Positions 34,280 through 43,948 of a DNA stretch of 64,000 nt are shown here, one piece after another. Within the stretch, counting starts at the first letter, position 1. Every line of letters starts with the position of its first letter. The position numbers were made by a program, and so were the translations under genes. Origin of the DNA: Lysobacterales bacterium (GTDB lineage: Bacteria; Pseudomonadota; Gammaproteobacteria; Xanthomonadales; SZUA-36); the NCBI GenBank assembly GCA_021648045.1, contig JAKITM010000001.1, positions 1 through 64,000 of the forward strand, read 5' to 3'. Under the pieces are notes generated by a model that worked only from the letters and a program-made list of their open reading frames with translations, was not told the DNA's origin and did not search any database.

Positions 34280-35554
34280 GTGGCAGAAAAACAAAACAAT
34301 TTTGATATCGTGATTGTCGGCGGCGGCCTCGCCGGTGCCTCATTGGCGCTTGCGCTGGCTGATAGCCCCTATAAAGTTGCAATGATCGAAGCCGTGGATG
34401 CCGTTGCCACGAGCCAGCCCAGCTATGATGACCGCACCTTGGCGGTTGCCTGGACCTCCTGCCGAATACTAGAAACCTTGGGAATATGGGATGACTTGTC
34501 ATCCAGCGCCACCGCAATAGAAGAGATTTTTGTAAGCGAACTCAATCGCCCCGGTAAAGTGCAATTGCACGCGCCTGATATGGGTTTTAAAAATTTCGGT
34601 TCGGTAATCGAAGCTCGTGCCATTGGCGCGGCACTGCTTAATCGCCTAGAAACAGTGAGCAATCTTAGCCGTTTTTGCCCAGCACGCCTGATTTCAATGC
34701 ACACAGGGGAAGATGAAGTAACTCTGCATTGCCAACTAGAATCCGAGGAAATCAAGCTAACAACCCGCTTGGTGGTTGCCGCAGATGGTGCCCGCTCAAG
34801 TATTCGGGAAATGCTGGGTATTTCAACCAAAATACACGATTATCAGCAAACTGCGGTCATCGCCAATGTTACCCCGGAAAAACCGCACAAAAATCGGGCT
34901 TTTGAAAGATTCACCCAAACCGGCCCCTTGGCGATATTACCGCATGTCGGCGACCGCTGCGGGATGGTATGGACAGTGCCGAGCGGTGAAGAACAAACCC
35001 TGTTAGCGCTTTCCGATGAAGAAATATTAAGCCGCTTGAATCAACGGGTCAGCCCGCAAACCCGTGAACTGCTCGGGAGTTTTGTAAAAATTGGCAGGCG
35101 TAGTTCATATCCGCTTTATTTGGTACAACCTCAAACCAATCTCGCACCCCGGGTGGTATTAATCGGCAATGCGGCACATGCTATCCACCCGAATTCTGCT
35201 CAAGGCTTTAATCTGGCTCTGCGTGATGGTGCAGCACTGGCGGAAGTCTTAATAGAGCAATACAGCGGCGATGCGGGCTGCGCAAAACAACTGCAAACCT
35301 ATGACCAATGGCGTCAACCGGATCAGCGCGAAACCATTCGTTATTCAGATGGCTTGGCAAGGCTGTTTGCCAATCCGGGCTGGTTGGCGGGTCTGGTTCG
35401 TGGAGGCGGGATTGCTTTGCATGAACTATTTCCGCCGTTGAAGCGCAAACTGGCATTGGGCGCGATGGGTTTTCGTGGCCGTCTGCCAAAACTGGCGCGC
35501 GGTGAGACTCCGGTTAACGCCAAGGTTAGCGACAATAGGGGCCAAAAAGCATAA
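34280..35554 (+). CDS. ubiH: 2-octaprenyl-6-methoxyphenol hydroxylase
   Basis: A 424-residue FAD monooxygenase with the Rossmann motif IVGGGLAGASLALAL, the DG motif (VVAADGARSSIREMLG) and the second FAD motif IGNAAHAIHPNSAQGFNLAL. UbiH hydroxylates an intermediate of ubiquinone synthesis. The start is a GTG. The stop overlaps the ATG of the next gene (TAATG), so translation is coupled. Confidence 0.92.
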   Translation: MAEKQNNFDIVIVGGGLAGASLALALADSPYKVAMIEAVDAVATSQPSYDDRTLAVAWTSCRILETLGIWDDLSSSATAIEEIFVSELNRPGKVQLHAPDMGFKNFGSVIEARAIGAALLNRLETVSNLSRFCPARLISMHTGEDEVTLHCQLESEEIKLTTRLVVAADGARSSIREMLGISTKIHDYQQTAVIANVTPEKPHKNRAFERFTQTGPLAILPHVGDRCGMVWTVPSGEEQTLLALSDEEILSRLNQRVSPQTRELLGSFVKIGRRSSYPLYLVQPQTNLAPRVVLIGNAAHAIHPNSAQGFNLALRDGAALAEVLIEQYSGDAGCAKQLQTYDQWRQPDQRETIRYSDGLARLFANPGWLAGLVRGGGIALHELFPPLKRKLALGAMGFRGRLPKLARGETPVNAKVSDNRGQKA

Positions 35555-36777
35555 TGAGTAAATCATACGATGTTTGTGTAGTCGGTGGTGGCATGGTCGG
35601 AGCTGCACAGGCGGCTTTGTTATCGCGAGCCGGATATGATGTGGCTTTGTTGGAGGCTAACCGTCCGGCTGAGTTTAACCCGGAGGACGAAGTTGGCTTG
35701 CGGGTTTCAGCTATTTCAGCGGGATCGAGAGCGATCTTGGAGCAGGCAGGTGCTTGGAAATGCATTCAAAAACAGCGTTATTGTGCTTACCGGGAAATGC
35801 ATGTCGAAGAACAGGGCTCGAATCGCGGTCTGGACTTCCTCGCCGATGAATTCGGGCGTGATGCCCTCGGTTATATCATCGAAAATCAGCTAGTACAGTC
35901 GTGTTTATGGAAAAGCATAGAAGCCGCTGGCGAGGTGGATATTTATAGCCCAGACAGCTTATCGAAGCTTGAGCAGCATGCGGGTGGCGTAAGTGTCACG
36001 CTAGCGTCTGGTAAGTCGCTTGAATGTAAAGTCCTAGCGGCATCAGACGGCGCGCTCAGCAGTGTAAGAAAAATGGTTGGTATCGACCAGCAGGTTTGGG
36101 AATATAACGAACGCGGTCTGGTTGCAGTTATCACCACCGAAGAACCGAACCCGGGGATTGCCTGGCAACGGTTTTTATCTGGCGGCCCACTGGCATTGTT
36201 GCCCTTGAGTGATGGCCGTTCATCCATTGTGTGGACACAGTCTGATACCGATGCGCGGCGGCGTGTTGGCCTACCTGAGACTGAGTTTTTAGCCGAGCTA
36301 AGCGATGCCTGCCGAAATGTGTTTGGCCGGGTTGTGGCGGTATCAGAACGCGCCTCATTCCCCCTGCGAACCCGAATCAGCGAACACTTCCTTGATGGCA
36401 GGGTTGTTTTGCTCGGTGATGCAGCCCATGCCGTGCATCCACTGGCGGGGCAAGGGGTAAATCTGGGCTTTCTTGATGCCGCAGCGCTTACAGAGAGCCT
36501 GCTGGCAGCCGATGAACACTCGCTTGACCGTGCGCTCCGCCATTATGCTCGCTGGCGGCGCTCCGATAGTGTGTTAATGACCCGTGGGTTTCACGCTATT
36601 CATGAGTTGTTTGCCCTGCCGGGGCAAATTTCCAGCAAAATCCGGCAAATAGGTATGCGAATAACCAACAAGAGCTGGTTTACCAAAGACCGCCTGCTAC
36701 TACACGCCGCCGGCCAACACAGTGATGCACCTCGACTAGCCAAAGGCGAAACCCTCCGCGAAATCATGCGCAGCTAG
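35554..36777 (+). CDS. ubiI: Ubiquinone-biosynthesis FAD hydroxylase (UbiI/VisC type)
   Basis: A 407-residue UbiH-family monooxygenase with CVVGGGMVGAAQAALLSRAG, a DG motif (AASDGALSSVRKMVG) and GDAAHAVHPLAGQGVNLGFL. UbiI introduces the C5 hydroxyl in ubiquinone synthesis; UbiF/UbiM-type regiochemistry cannot be excluded from sequence alone. It is coupled to ubiH and ends at a palindrome immediately downstream. Confidence 0.88.
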   Translation: MSKSYDVCVVGGGMVGAAQAALLSRAGYDVALLEANRPAEFNPEDEVGLRVSAISAGSRAILEQAGAWKCIQKQRYCAYREMHVEEQGSNRGLDFLADEFGRDALGYIIENQLVQSCLWKSIEAAGEVDIYSPDSLSKLEQHAGGVSVTLASGKSLECKVLAASDGALSSVRKMVGIDQQVWEYNERGLVAVITTEEPNPGIAWQRFLSGGPLALLPLSDGRSSIVWTQSDTDARRRVGLPETEFLAELSDACRNVFGRVVAVSERASFPLRTRISEHFLDGRVVLLGDAAHAVHPLAGQGVNLGFLDAAALTESLLAADEHSLDRALRHYARWRRSDSVLMTRGFHAIHELFALPGQISSKIRQIGMRITNKSWFTKDRLLLHAAGQHSDAPRLAKGETLREIMRS

Positions 36778-36778
36778 G

Positions 36779-36936
36779 GTGGGCATTTATGCCCACGACT
36801 CTTATGTTTTAATCCGGAATTTGGTTGCTAGCACGAAGCTTTTACGCGTGGGCATTTATACCCACGACTCTTATGTTTTAACCCGGAATCTGGTTGCTAG
36901 CCCGAAGTTTTTACGCGTGGGCATAAATGCCCACCC
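36779..36936. repeat. Three GTGGGCAT palindromes within a tandem repeat
   Basis: Cores at 36779-36796, 36848-36865 and 36917-36934 are spaced exactly 69 bp apart. The intervening sequence (starting CCCACGACTCTTATGTTTTA) is duplicated with a few substitutions, so this is a two-unit tandem array whose last core is in inverted sequence (ATAAAT). It fills the gap between ubiI and convergent dciA. Confidence 0.87.
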
Positions 36937-37017
36937 ACCGGACTTGTGCTTAACCAAATAATATCTTATGCATGAAAATCTCTAAAAATGGGAACTTTGG
37001 GGTAAATACTGCTAGTA

Positions 37018-37476
37018 TTAGCGGCCTTTGTGTTTAGACAGGTCCCTGGCGATTTCGCTGAGTTCTTTGTTAGCAGAGGAATCTGCGAATTGTTTTAGGC
37101 ATTTACGCGCAGAATCTGAAAGAGGATGCCGCACTATAGCAGCGGCGGGTGGTTGATTTTGAGGTTCAACTTTTACTTTGATGCTTTGGATATTTAATCC
37201 AGGGTGGTGTTTAAGTCGGGCCAGTATACGAAACGCCGCCATGCGTACCCGGTTCGCCCAGACAGGTGAGTTAGCGAGAATAATAAGCTCACCGTCTCGC
37301 AGGCAAGCTACCCGTGTTTGGGTCGCTACTTCCGGACCCAATAGGGGGTTGAGCATGCGCTCCAGGTGTTGATAACCTGAGGCCTGCCTTAATAGTCCCG
37401 CCAAATGCTCGTCATTATGGGTTAACTCCCTGACGGTACGAGTACGGCGTTTTTTAGATGAGTACGAGGAATTCAC
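37018..37476 (-). CDS. dciA: DUF721 protein, DciA-like helicase loader
   Basis: A 152-residue basic protein with the DUF721 core LLGPEVATQTRVACLRDGELIILANSPVWANRVRMA (split here over residues 47-82). DciA loads the replicative helicase in bacteria that lack DnaC. The divergent M23-secA neighbourhood is the standard location in gammaproteobacteria. Its 5' end nearly abuts the divergent M23 gene. Confidence 0.85.
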   Translation of the reverse strand: MNSSYSSKKRRTRTVRELTHNDEHLAGLLRQASGYQHLERMLNPLLGPEVATQTRVACLRDGELIILANSPVWANRVRMAAFRILARLKHHPGLNIQSIKVKVEPQNQPPAAAIVRHPLSDSARKCLKQFADSSANKELSEIARDLSKHKGR

Positions 37477-37478
37477 AG

Positions 37479-38384
37479 ATGCAGAATAACGCAGATACCA
37501 CCCGGGAAGCTAGCCTCGGCATAAAAATAAAACCTGTTTTCCGGATTGCTTTGCTCACTGGGACGACAGTTGCTTTACTCTTTTCTGCATTTTACTTGGG
37601 TAGAATCACCACAGAAGTTAGCCCCGAAGCTCAAGCTGGACTAGATGTGCTTAACTCGCAGCTAGCAGAACAGCAACAAACCTTTTCCGAACTCAAAGCC
37701 AGTACCCAAGCCCAAGTTAACGGCATGTCTGCCCGCCTGGCCAGCTTGCAAGCCGGTGCTACCCGTATGAACGCATTAGGCCAACGGCTGGTTGAACAAG
37801 GCAAGCTGGATTCAGAAGAATTTAATTTTACCCATGAAGCCCCTGTGGGCGGTCCAGAATCACTCGCATTGGTGAGCAGTTCTATGGGTTCGCTTAATTT
37901 GGATATTGATAAGTTTTCCACACAATTACAAAATCAGCAGCTGAAATTCCACAGTCTGGAGTCATTGCTGATGGGGCGTGAGTTGGATCGTGAAACCACA
38001 CCTAAAGGCTGGCCAGTAAGTAAAGGCTGGATATCATCAGCCTACGGTACCCGGACAGACCCCTTTACCGGTAAGCAGGCACGCCACTCAGGCGTAGATT
38101 TTGTAGGCAAACGCGGTGCTGATGTTCTCGCGGTGGCCGATGGGGTAATTGTCTGGGCTGCCAAGCGTGGCGGTTATGGAAAATCTATCGATATCGACCA
38201 CGGCAATGGCTATCTCACCCGCTATGCCCATAATGATGAGCTTTTAGTGAGTGTAGGCAGTGAAGTTAAAGCCGGCTCAGTCATCGGCAAGCTCGGTTCA
38301 ACCGGCCGCGCATCGGCGCCACATGTGCACTTTGAAGTTCATAAAGACGGTCGTAGCGTCAACCCTTGGAAGTTTCTCAACTAA
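37479..38384 (+). CDS. M23-family (LytM-type) peptidase, membrane-anchored
   Basis: A 301-residue protein with an N-terminal transmembrane helix (IALLTGTTVALLFSAFYLG), a coiled-coil stretch (LDVLNSQLAEQQQTFSELK) and a C-terminal LytM domain with HSGVD and HVHFEVHKDG, the zinc-ligand motifs (HxxxD and HxH), so it is probably catalytically competent. It acts on peptidoglycan in the periplasm. The ATG at 37479 has GAGGA eight bases upstream; an ATG at 37458 is an alternative that overlaps dciA on the other strand. secA follows after 178 bp. Confidence 0.9.
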   Translation: MQNNADTTREASLGIKIKPVFRIALLTGTTVALLFSAFYLGRITTEVSPEAQAGLDVLNSQLAEQQQTFSELKASTQAQVNGMSARLASLQAGATRMNALGQRLVEQGKLDSEEFNFTHEAPVGGPESLALVSSSMGSLNLDIDKFSTQLQNQQLKFHSLESLLMGRELDRETTPKGWPVSKGWISSAYGTRTDPFTGKQARHSGVDFVGKRGADVLAVADGVIVWAAKRGGYGKSIDIDHGNGYLTRYAHNDELLVSVGSEVKAGSVIGKLGSTGRASAPHVHFEVHKDGRSVNPWKFLN

Positions 38385-38562
38385 ATTTCCGTCCTACGGC
38401 TCTTCAAGTTCAGGTTTTCTCCCCAAAGCACGCATAGGCGTTATAATGTTCAGCTTGAGATGGCGGGCTTGTATTTGAGGGCTTTCACCCCCATTAAGTC
38501 ACCCGAAATCCTATAAAATTTAAGTTTATCGTGCTGAACGGACCCAGAGATAATAAAACACC

Positions 38563-41268
38563 ATGCTGAATAAAATTATTACCAGTTTCATCGGCAGCCG
38601 TAATGACCGCCTACTGAAAAAAATGAGCAAAGATGTTGCCGGAATCAACGCCTTTGAAGAAGCCCTGCAGGCACTGGACGACGCTGCCTTAAAAGGCAAG
38701 ACGGCAGAGTTTCGTATCCGTCTGGACCAGGGCGAAAGCCTTGATGACATGTTACCTGAAGCCTTCGCAGTGGTCCGTGAAGCCTCGGTACGGTCATTAG
38801 GCTTGCGTCACTACGATGTGCAAGTGATCGGCGGCATGGTGCTGCATCAGGGCAAAATTTCAGAAATGAAAACCGGCGAAGGCAAAACCCTGATGTCCGT
38901 TTTGGCCGCCTATTTGAATGCCATTCCCGGCAAAGGCGTACATATTGTTACCGTGAATGACTATCTAGCCCAGCGGGATGCCGACTGGATGCAGCCTGTT
39001 TTTGAAGCTTTGGGTCTGACTGTTGGTGTTTCTATCCCGGGTATGACACCTGCAGCTAAACGGGTCGCTTATGCAGCCGATATTACCTATGGCACCAATA
39101 ACGAATTTGGCTTTGACTATCTACGCGATAACATGGCGTTTAACCTTGAAGAAAAAACCCAACGCGGTCAGTTCTTCGCGGTTGTAGATGAAGTTGATTC
39201 AATTTTAATTGATGAAGCGCGCACACCGTTGATTATCTCCGGCCCGGCTGATGACAGCCCGCACTTGTATGAACAAATCCATACGCTAATACCCCACCTT
39301 CACCCTCAGGAAGAAGAAGACGGGCCTGGCGATTTTAGTATTGATGAGAAAACCAAGCAGGTTCACCTCACCGAAGAGGGCATGGCCAAAGTTGAAGAGC
39401 TAATGGTTAAACAAAGTCTGATTCAACCGGATGACAGCCTGTATCAGGCACAAAACCTGTCACTGGTTCACCATTTGAATGCCGGCTTACGAGCTGAACA
39501 CCTTTACAGCAAAGATGTCGACTATATCATCAGTGATGGTGAGGTAGTTATTGTTGATGAATTCACCGGGCGAACACTCTCTGGCAGGCGTTGGTCGGAT
39601 GGCCTGCACCAGGCTATTGAAGCCAAAGAAGGGGTTTCAATTCAGCGCGATAACCAGACTTTGGCCTCGATTACATTCCAGAATTATTTTCGCCTGTACG
39701 ACAAACTTTCCGGGATGACAGGTACAGCCGATACCGAAGCTTATGAATTCCAGTCGATATACGGCCTTGAAGTTATCGTTATTCCTACCAATCGGGAAAT
39801 GGTGCGTAAAGATTATGGTGATTTAATTTTTCTCACAACTGATGAAAAATACAAAGCCATCAAAGAAGACATCAAAGACTGTGTTGAGCGTGGCCAGCCG
39901 GCGCTGGTGGGTACCACTTCTATTGAAACCTCCGAGCTTATTTCTAAATTACTGAAAAAAGACGGAACCAAACACGAAGTGCTAAATGCGAAGCAGCATG
40001 AGCGTGAGGCCATGATTGTCGAGAATGCCGGTAGGCCCGGCGCTATCACTATTGCCACCAATATGGCCGGCCGTGGTACTGATATTGTACTTGGCGGAAA
40101 TCTCGAAGCCGAAATCCGTGATATGGATGATGCTGCCACAGAAGAACAAATTGAAGCAGTAAAAGTTGCCTGGAAGGAACGCCATGAACAAGTACTAGAG
40201 GCTGGTGGCTTACATATCATTGGCACCGAGCGGCATGAATCACGGCGTATCGATAACCAGCTGCGTGGTCGTTCAGGCCGTCAGGGCGATGCCGGTTCAT
40301 CTCGTTTTTACCTCTCCCTTGAAGATAACCTGATGCGTATTTTTGCCTCCGACCGGATGGCATCAATGATGAAGCGCATTGGTATGGAAGAAAACGAAGC
40401 CATCGAACATCCCTGGGTATCTAAAGCCATTGAAAACGCTCAGCGCAAGGTTGAAGGACATAACTTCGACATGCGTAAACATCTGCTGGAATACGATGAT
40501 GTTGCTAATGACCAGCGTAAAGTAATCTACCAACAGCGCGATGACTTTATGGGCTCTAGCGATGTTAAAGACCTGATTGATGATTTCAAAGACAAAGTAT
40601 TCCTGGATTTAATCGCCCAACATGTACCACCCGGCAGTATCGATGAGCAATGGAGCCTAGAAGGTTTGGAAAAAGCCCTAGATGCCGAATATGGAATAAA
40701 GGTTCCGGTTACATCCTGGCAGGAAGAAAGTGAGCTGGATACCGAAACCATCGACAAACGGGTAATGGCAGCCGTTGCCAAGCATTTTGAAGACAAAGAA
40801 GAAAGCACCGGGTCTGAAGTGATGCGAAACTTCGAAAAAGCTTTGCTGCTTAACATTCTCGACAGCCAGTGGAAGGACCACTTGGCGAATATGGACTATT
40901 TACGACAGGGTATCGGTTTACGCGCGTATGCACAGAAAAAACCGACCCAAGAATACAAACAAGAATCCTATGAAATGTTCACCATTATGCTGGACACATT
41001 CCGTCACGAAGTAGCCCGGGTTTTATCGCGTGTACAAATTCAGACCGAAGAAGATGTTGAAGCAGTGGAAGAGAGCAACAAAGCACCCCAGCAAATGGAA
41101 TACCAGCACGCCGATGCATCAGCGATAGATGATGGCGCACGAGCCGCCGCTGCAGCCGATGCCGAGCATGAGCCATTTATCCGAGAAGGTCGCAAAGTAG
41201 GCCGCAACGAACCTTGCCCCTGTGGTTCCGGCAAAAAATACAAACAATGCCACGGTAAACTAACCTAA
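38563..41268 (+). CDS. secA: Preprotein translocase ATPase SecA
   Basis: A 901-residue full-length SecA. Walker A is MKTGEGKTL, Walker B/DEAD is [21 protein letters not shown] (residues in that order), and [30 protein letters not shown] and the C-terminal zinc motif [14 protein letters not shown] follow. It drives protein export through SecYEG. It ends just before a palindrome and the RAYT gene. Confidence 0.98.
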   Translation: MLNKIITSFIGSRNDRLLKKMSKDVAGINAFEEALQALDDAALKGKTAEFRIRLDQGESLDDMLPEAFAVVREASVRSLGLRHYDVQVIGGMVLHQGKISEMKTGEGKTLMSVLAAYLNAIPGKGVHIVTVNDYLAQRDADWMQPVFEALGLTVGVSIPGMTPAAKRVAYAADITYGTNNEFGFDYLRDNMAFNLEEKTQRGQFFAVVDEVDSILIDEARTPLIISGPADDSPHLYEQIHTLIPHLHPQEEEDGPGDFSIDEKTKQVHLTEEGMAKVEELMVKQSLIQPDDSLYQAQNLSLVHHLNAGLRAEHLYSKDVDYIISDGEVVIVDEFTGRTLSGRRWSDGLHQAIEAKEGVSIQRDNQTLASITFQNYFRLYDKLSGMTGTADTEAYEFQSIYGLEVIVIPTNREMVRKDYGDLIFLTTDEKYKAIKEDIKDCVERGQPALVGTTSIETSELISKLLKKDGTKHEVLNAKQHEREAMIVENAGRPGAITIATNMAGRGTDIVLGGNLEAEIRDMDDAATEEQIEAVKVAWKERHEQVLEAGGLHIIGTERHESRRIDNQLRGRSGRQGDAGSSRFYLSLEDNLMRIFASDRMASMMKRIGMEENEAIEHPWVSKAIENAQRKVEGHNFDMRKHLLEYDDVANDQRKVIYQQRDDFMGSSDVKDLIDDFKDKVFLDLIAQHVPPGSIDEQWSLEGLEKALDAEYGIKVPVTSWQEESELDTETIDKRVMAAVAKHFEDKEESTGSEVMRNFEKALLLNILDSQWKDHLANMDYLRQGIGLRAYAQKKPTQEYKQESYEMFTIMLDTFRHEVARVLSRVQIQTEEDVEAVEESNKAPQQMEYQHADASAIDDGARAAAAADAEHEPFIREGRKVGRNEPCPCGSGKKYKQCHGKLT

Positions 41269-41282
41269 GCATAACCCGTGGC

Positions 41283-41300
41283 GTGGGCATTTATGCCCAC
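41283..41300. repeat. GTGGGCAT palindrome copy upstream of RAYT
   Basis: GTGGGCATTTATGCCCAC, with GCGTGGG...CCCACGCGT flanks, lies 97 bp before the RAYT start and 15 bp after the secA stop. Confidence 0.88.
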
Positions 41301-41396
41301 GCGTAAACCTCCCGCAAACCAACAAGCAACTAACCTACCCAATAAATAGTAAATTTTCGAATTATTAAAAACCACATCCTGGGTGAAAATAACCCC

Positions 41397-41945
41397 ATGT
41401 CATACTATCGCCGCGCAAATACTCCAGGAGCTACATATTTCTTCACTGTAATTACCTATAAACGCCAAAATATCTTATGTCAAAAACCCATTCGAGAAGC
41501 TTTGCGCAATGCAATAACCAGCACTCGTAAAAAATACCCCTTCAATATAGATGCCTGGGTACTGCTACCAGACCACCTCCACTGTATCTGGACCCTGCCT
41601 AAAGACGACCATAATTTTTCGGTTCGCTGGAACCTCATCAAACGCCGAGTTAGCAGGGCTTGTAAAAATGAATATGATAAGCAATTATTACAAACTCCCT
41701 CAAAACAAAAACACCGCGAATCAACCTTTTGGCAACGCCGCTTCTGGGAACACAGAATCCGCGATCGAAAAGATATGAATTGCCACCTAGACTATATTCA
41801 CTTCAACCCGGTAAAACATGGATATTGTAAGCAAGCAAGTGAATGGCCATATTCAAGTATCCATCGATACATTCAAACAGGTAAGTATCCGGAAAATTGG
41901 GCCTCTACGACGCCCATTACAAATACAAATTGTTTCGGTGAATAA
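41397..41945 (+). CDS. REP-associated tyrosine transposase (RAYT)
   Basis: A 182-residue Y1/HUH protein of the IS200/REP type: MSYYRRANTPGATYFFTVIT start, the HUH motif in PDHLHCIW, and the catalytic-Tyr region HLDYIHFNPVKHGYC. RAYTs are linked to REP palindromes, and this gene has GTGGGCAT palindromes directly on both sides (41283 and 41961) and elsewhere in the window. It probably handles single-stranded REP DNA. It is intact. Confidence 0.92.
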   Translation: MSYYRRANTPGATYFFTVITYKRQNILCQKPIREALRNAITSTRKKYPFNIDAWVLLPDHLHCIWTLPKDDHNFSVRWNLIKRRVSRACKNEYDKQLLQTPSKQKHRESTFWQRRFWEHRIRDRKDMNCHLDYIHFNPVKHGYCKQASEWPYSSIHRYIQTGKYPENWASTTPITNTNCFGE

Positions 41946-41960
41946 GTGTGAATGAAACGC

Positions 41961-42036
41961 GTGGGCATAAATGCCCACCCTACCAAACCCCCACCCGCAC
42001 ACCACAACCCCGGGTAGGGTGGGCATTTATGCCCAC
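41961..42036. repeat. REP doublet between RAYT and toxin-antitoxin genes
   Basis: Cores 41961-41978 and 42019-42036 are inverted with respect to each other, with flanking CCCTACC and GGTAGGG also inverted. Confidence 0.87.
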
Positions 42037-42187
42037 GCGTGTGACCTATAAATTTACTACCTCAACAATTAAACCGTCAAAAATAGTCGCCGACCAATAA
42101 AATAATAGCCAAATCCACTTGACCCCAATAACCTAATGCTTATAATGAAACAAACCGGTCACAACCGGTCATAAAAGGCGTAGCCCA

Positions 42188-42430
42188 ATGTTAACAATGC
42201 AATCTAACGAAATAAAAGCCCGTCTGGCAGAAGTACTCCGTAAAGTTGAAGCTGGGCAAGAAATTGAAATTACCCGACACGGTAAGGCTATTGCCCGCCT
42301 TACACCCATGAAACAGCAAGAAAGCTTGCAGCAGTACGCATCGGCAGTCGATAAAATGCAGGGCTTCAATAAGCATGTGCTGGCAAAAGACGAAAGCATC
42401 GCTGATTTTAGAAAAGGTGGCCAACGCTGA
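42188..42430 (+). CDS. Phd/YefM-type antitoxin
   Basis: An 80-residue protein with the Phd/YefM N-terminus QSNEIKARLAEVLRKVEAGQ followed by EIEITRHGKAIARLTPM. Such antitoxins bind DNA as dimers and neutralise a PIN-domain toxin through their C-terminus. The stop overlaps the ATG of the toxin gene (TGATG). Start at the ATG at 42188; one at 42197 is possible. A short repeated CGGTCACAACCGGTCA upstream may be the operator. Confidence 0.85.
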   Translation: MLTMQSNEIKARLAEVLRKVEAGQEIEITRHGKAIARLTPMKQQESLQQYASAVDKMQGFNKHVLAKDESIADFRKGGQR

Positions 42431-42837
42431 TGTTCATTCTAGATTGTTCGGTTTGTATGGCTTGGTGCTTTGAAGATGAAAACAGTCAATATGCTGATGC
42501 CGTCTTGGAGTGCTTAAAAACCCAAACAGCACTGGTGCCGCAATTGTGGCATTTGGAAATTACGAATGTCTTATTAGTCGCTGAACGCAGGAAAAGAATC
42601 CATGTTACCGCCAGTGAAGAGTTTATTACAATTCTACAGTCACTGAATATTCAAACAGACAGACAAGTATTTTCACTAGCTGATAGCAAGAATATTGATT
42701 TAGCACGCCATCATCAACTCAGCTCATATGACATGGCCTATGTAGCTCTGGCACAACGAGAACAATTACCGATAGCCACTAACGACAATAAACTAAAGCA
42801 GGTGGCTAAAAGCCTTAATCTTTTTTTTGATGTTTAA
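42430..42837 (+). CDS. PIN-domain (VapC-like) toxin
   Basis: A 135-residue PIN-domain protein with the first acidic residue in FILDCSVCMAWCFEDE, a middle Glu in LWHLEITNVL and later Asp residues in LSSYDMAYVALAQ and ATNDNKL. VapC-type toxins cleave tRNA or rRNA when freed from their antitoxin. It is coupled to the Phd/YefM-like gene. The pair is flanked on both sides by REP doublets. Confidence 0.9.
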   Translation: MFILDCSVCMAWCFEDENSQYADAVLECLKTQTALVPQLWHLEITNVLLVAERRKRIHVTASEEFITILQSLNIQTDRQVFSLADSKNIDLARHHQLSSYDMAYVALAQREQLPIATNDNKLKQVAKSLNLFFDV

Positions 42838-42875
42838 TTAAACCTCAGCCCAATAACGGCTGTGAATAAATACGC

Positions 42876-42970
42876 GTGGGCATGAATGCCCACGCGTCAA
42901 AACAAAAATCAACCCCAACATTCCAAACCCACACACCCCAGCCCCGGGTAGGGTGGGCATTTATGCCCAC
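42876..42970. repeat. REP doublet downstream of the toxin gene
   Basis: Cores 42876-42893 (GTGGGCATGAATGCCCAC) and 42953-42970 (GTGGGCATTTATGCCCAC). The right half, beginning CCCGGGTAGG, is nearly identical to the right half of the doublet at 41961-42036. Confidence 0.85.
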
Positions 42971-43002
42971 GCGTTAATGCCGAAAGCCCCAGTAGGGTGA
43001 AA

Positions 43003-43031
43003 TTGGTAGCGGTGACTCGCGAAAATATGCT
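43003..43031 (+). promoter_or_regulatory. Sigma-70-like promoter of the DUF4124 gene
   Basis: TTGGTA (43003-43008) and TATGCT (43026-43031) are separated by 17 bp and lie about 35 bp before the start codon of the next gene. Confidence 0.5.
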
Positions 43032-43065
43032 AGCATTTAACTATATTATTTATCAGGAGCTTGGT

Positions 43066-43479
43066 ATGAAGTTAGGTATTGCGGTTGGATTGTTTATTAT
43101 GATTTGCATTAGTTCCCAGGTTTCAGCTGAAATCTATAAGTGGACAAATGCGGATGGAGAATTGGTTTATTCGCAAACACCACCAAGCGATGATAGTGTT
43201 GCGGAGCTAATTAAATTAGCTGAAACTTCTGATGCTAACTTGGCTGAAGACCAAACGGGAAAGGCCGAACAAGAGCCTGAACCATCTAAACCACAAAGTG
43301 AAGCTGACATCAGCAAACGCAACTGCGAAACAGTACAAGCGAACATTGCTATGCTACGCATGGCCTCACCTGAAACAGAATTCGCAGCAGAAGATGGTGA
43401 GCAGATAACCTATACCCAAACTGAGCTAAATAACCAAATACGCAGTAATCAGGCGCTGATTAAAACCTGGTGCAAATAA
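43066..43479 (+). CDS. DUF4124-domain exported protein
   Basis: A 137-residue protein with a signal peptide (LGIAVGLFIMICISSQVSA) and, at the mature N-terminus, the DUF4124 motif EIYKWTNADGELVYSQTPP. The rest is Glu/Gln-rich, with two Cys (RNCETV and TWCK). DUF4124 proteins are common periplasmic proteins of unknown function. I start at the ATG at 43066 because a CAGGAG ribosome site precedes it and the signal peptide begins there. It is convergent with pilE. Confidence 0.85.
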   Translation: MKLGIAVGLFIMICISSQVSAEIYKWTNADGELVYSQTPPSDDSVAELIKLAETSDANLAEDQTGKAEQEPEPSKPQSEADISKRNCETVQANIAMLRMASPETEFAAEDGEQITYTQTELNNQIRSNQALIKTWCK

Positions 43480-43495
43480 CAATAAGTGCGACTGG

Positions 43496-43915
43496 TTAGT
43501 AACCACTCCAACCGTCTTTCCAGGTAGAACCATCATGATATTGTTTTCTGCCATTGGAGCGTAAGCGAAACCTTTTAATTTTGTCCTGGTTTTGCCCTCC
43601 CTGAGCTCTGGCAACAGCGGTTAAGACAAACCCGCTGGCATTAGCAGAATTGATATTAATAGTGTAGTAGCCTTCCGCGCTACTGTTGGAAACATTCAGG
43701 TCGAGCCGTGCGGTGGTATAAGTAGCATTTTTAGCATAATGCGCTTCTTGGCGCCCTGCGAGATCCATCAATGCTGCCTGGCCATCAGTTCGATGGCCTT
43801 TTCTGATAGAATCCTGATAGCTGGGGTAAGCAATGCTAACCAAAATTGCTACTATAGCAACCGTTATCATCAGTTCAATCAGGGTAAAGCCCTTAGTTTT
43901 ATTGATAGTATACAT
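43496..43915 (-). CDS. pilE: Minor type IV pilin PilE
   Basis: A 139-residue prepilin with a short leader and the class III signal [30 protein letters not shown] (seen around residues 8-37), cleaved after Gly by PilD. The globular part contains GRQEAHYAKNATYTTA, typical of PilE. It is the last gene of the fimT-pilV-pilW-pilX-pilY1-pilE operon and helps initiate pilus assembly. pilY1 is 33 bp upstream. Confidence 0.92.
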   Translation of the reverse strand: MYTINKTKGFTLIELMITVAIVAILVSIAYPSYQDSIRKGHRTDGQAALMDLAGRQEAHYAKNATYTTARLDLNVSNSSAEGYYTININSANASGFVLTAVARAQGGQNQDKIKRFRLRSNGRKQYHDGSTWKDGWSGY

Positions 43916-43948
43916 TTTGGTCTCTTTAATTCGATTTAATTCAATTCA

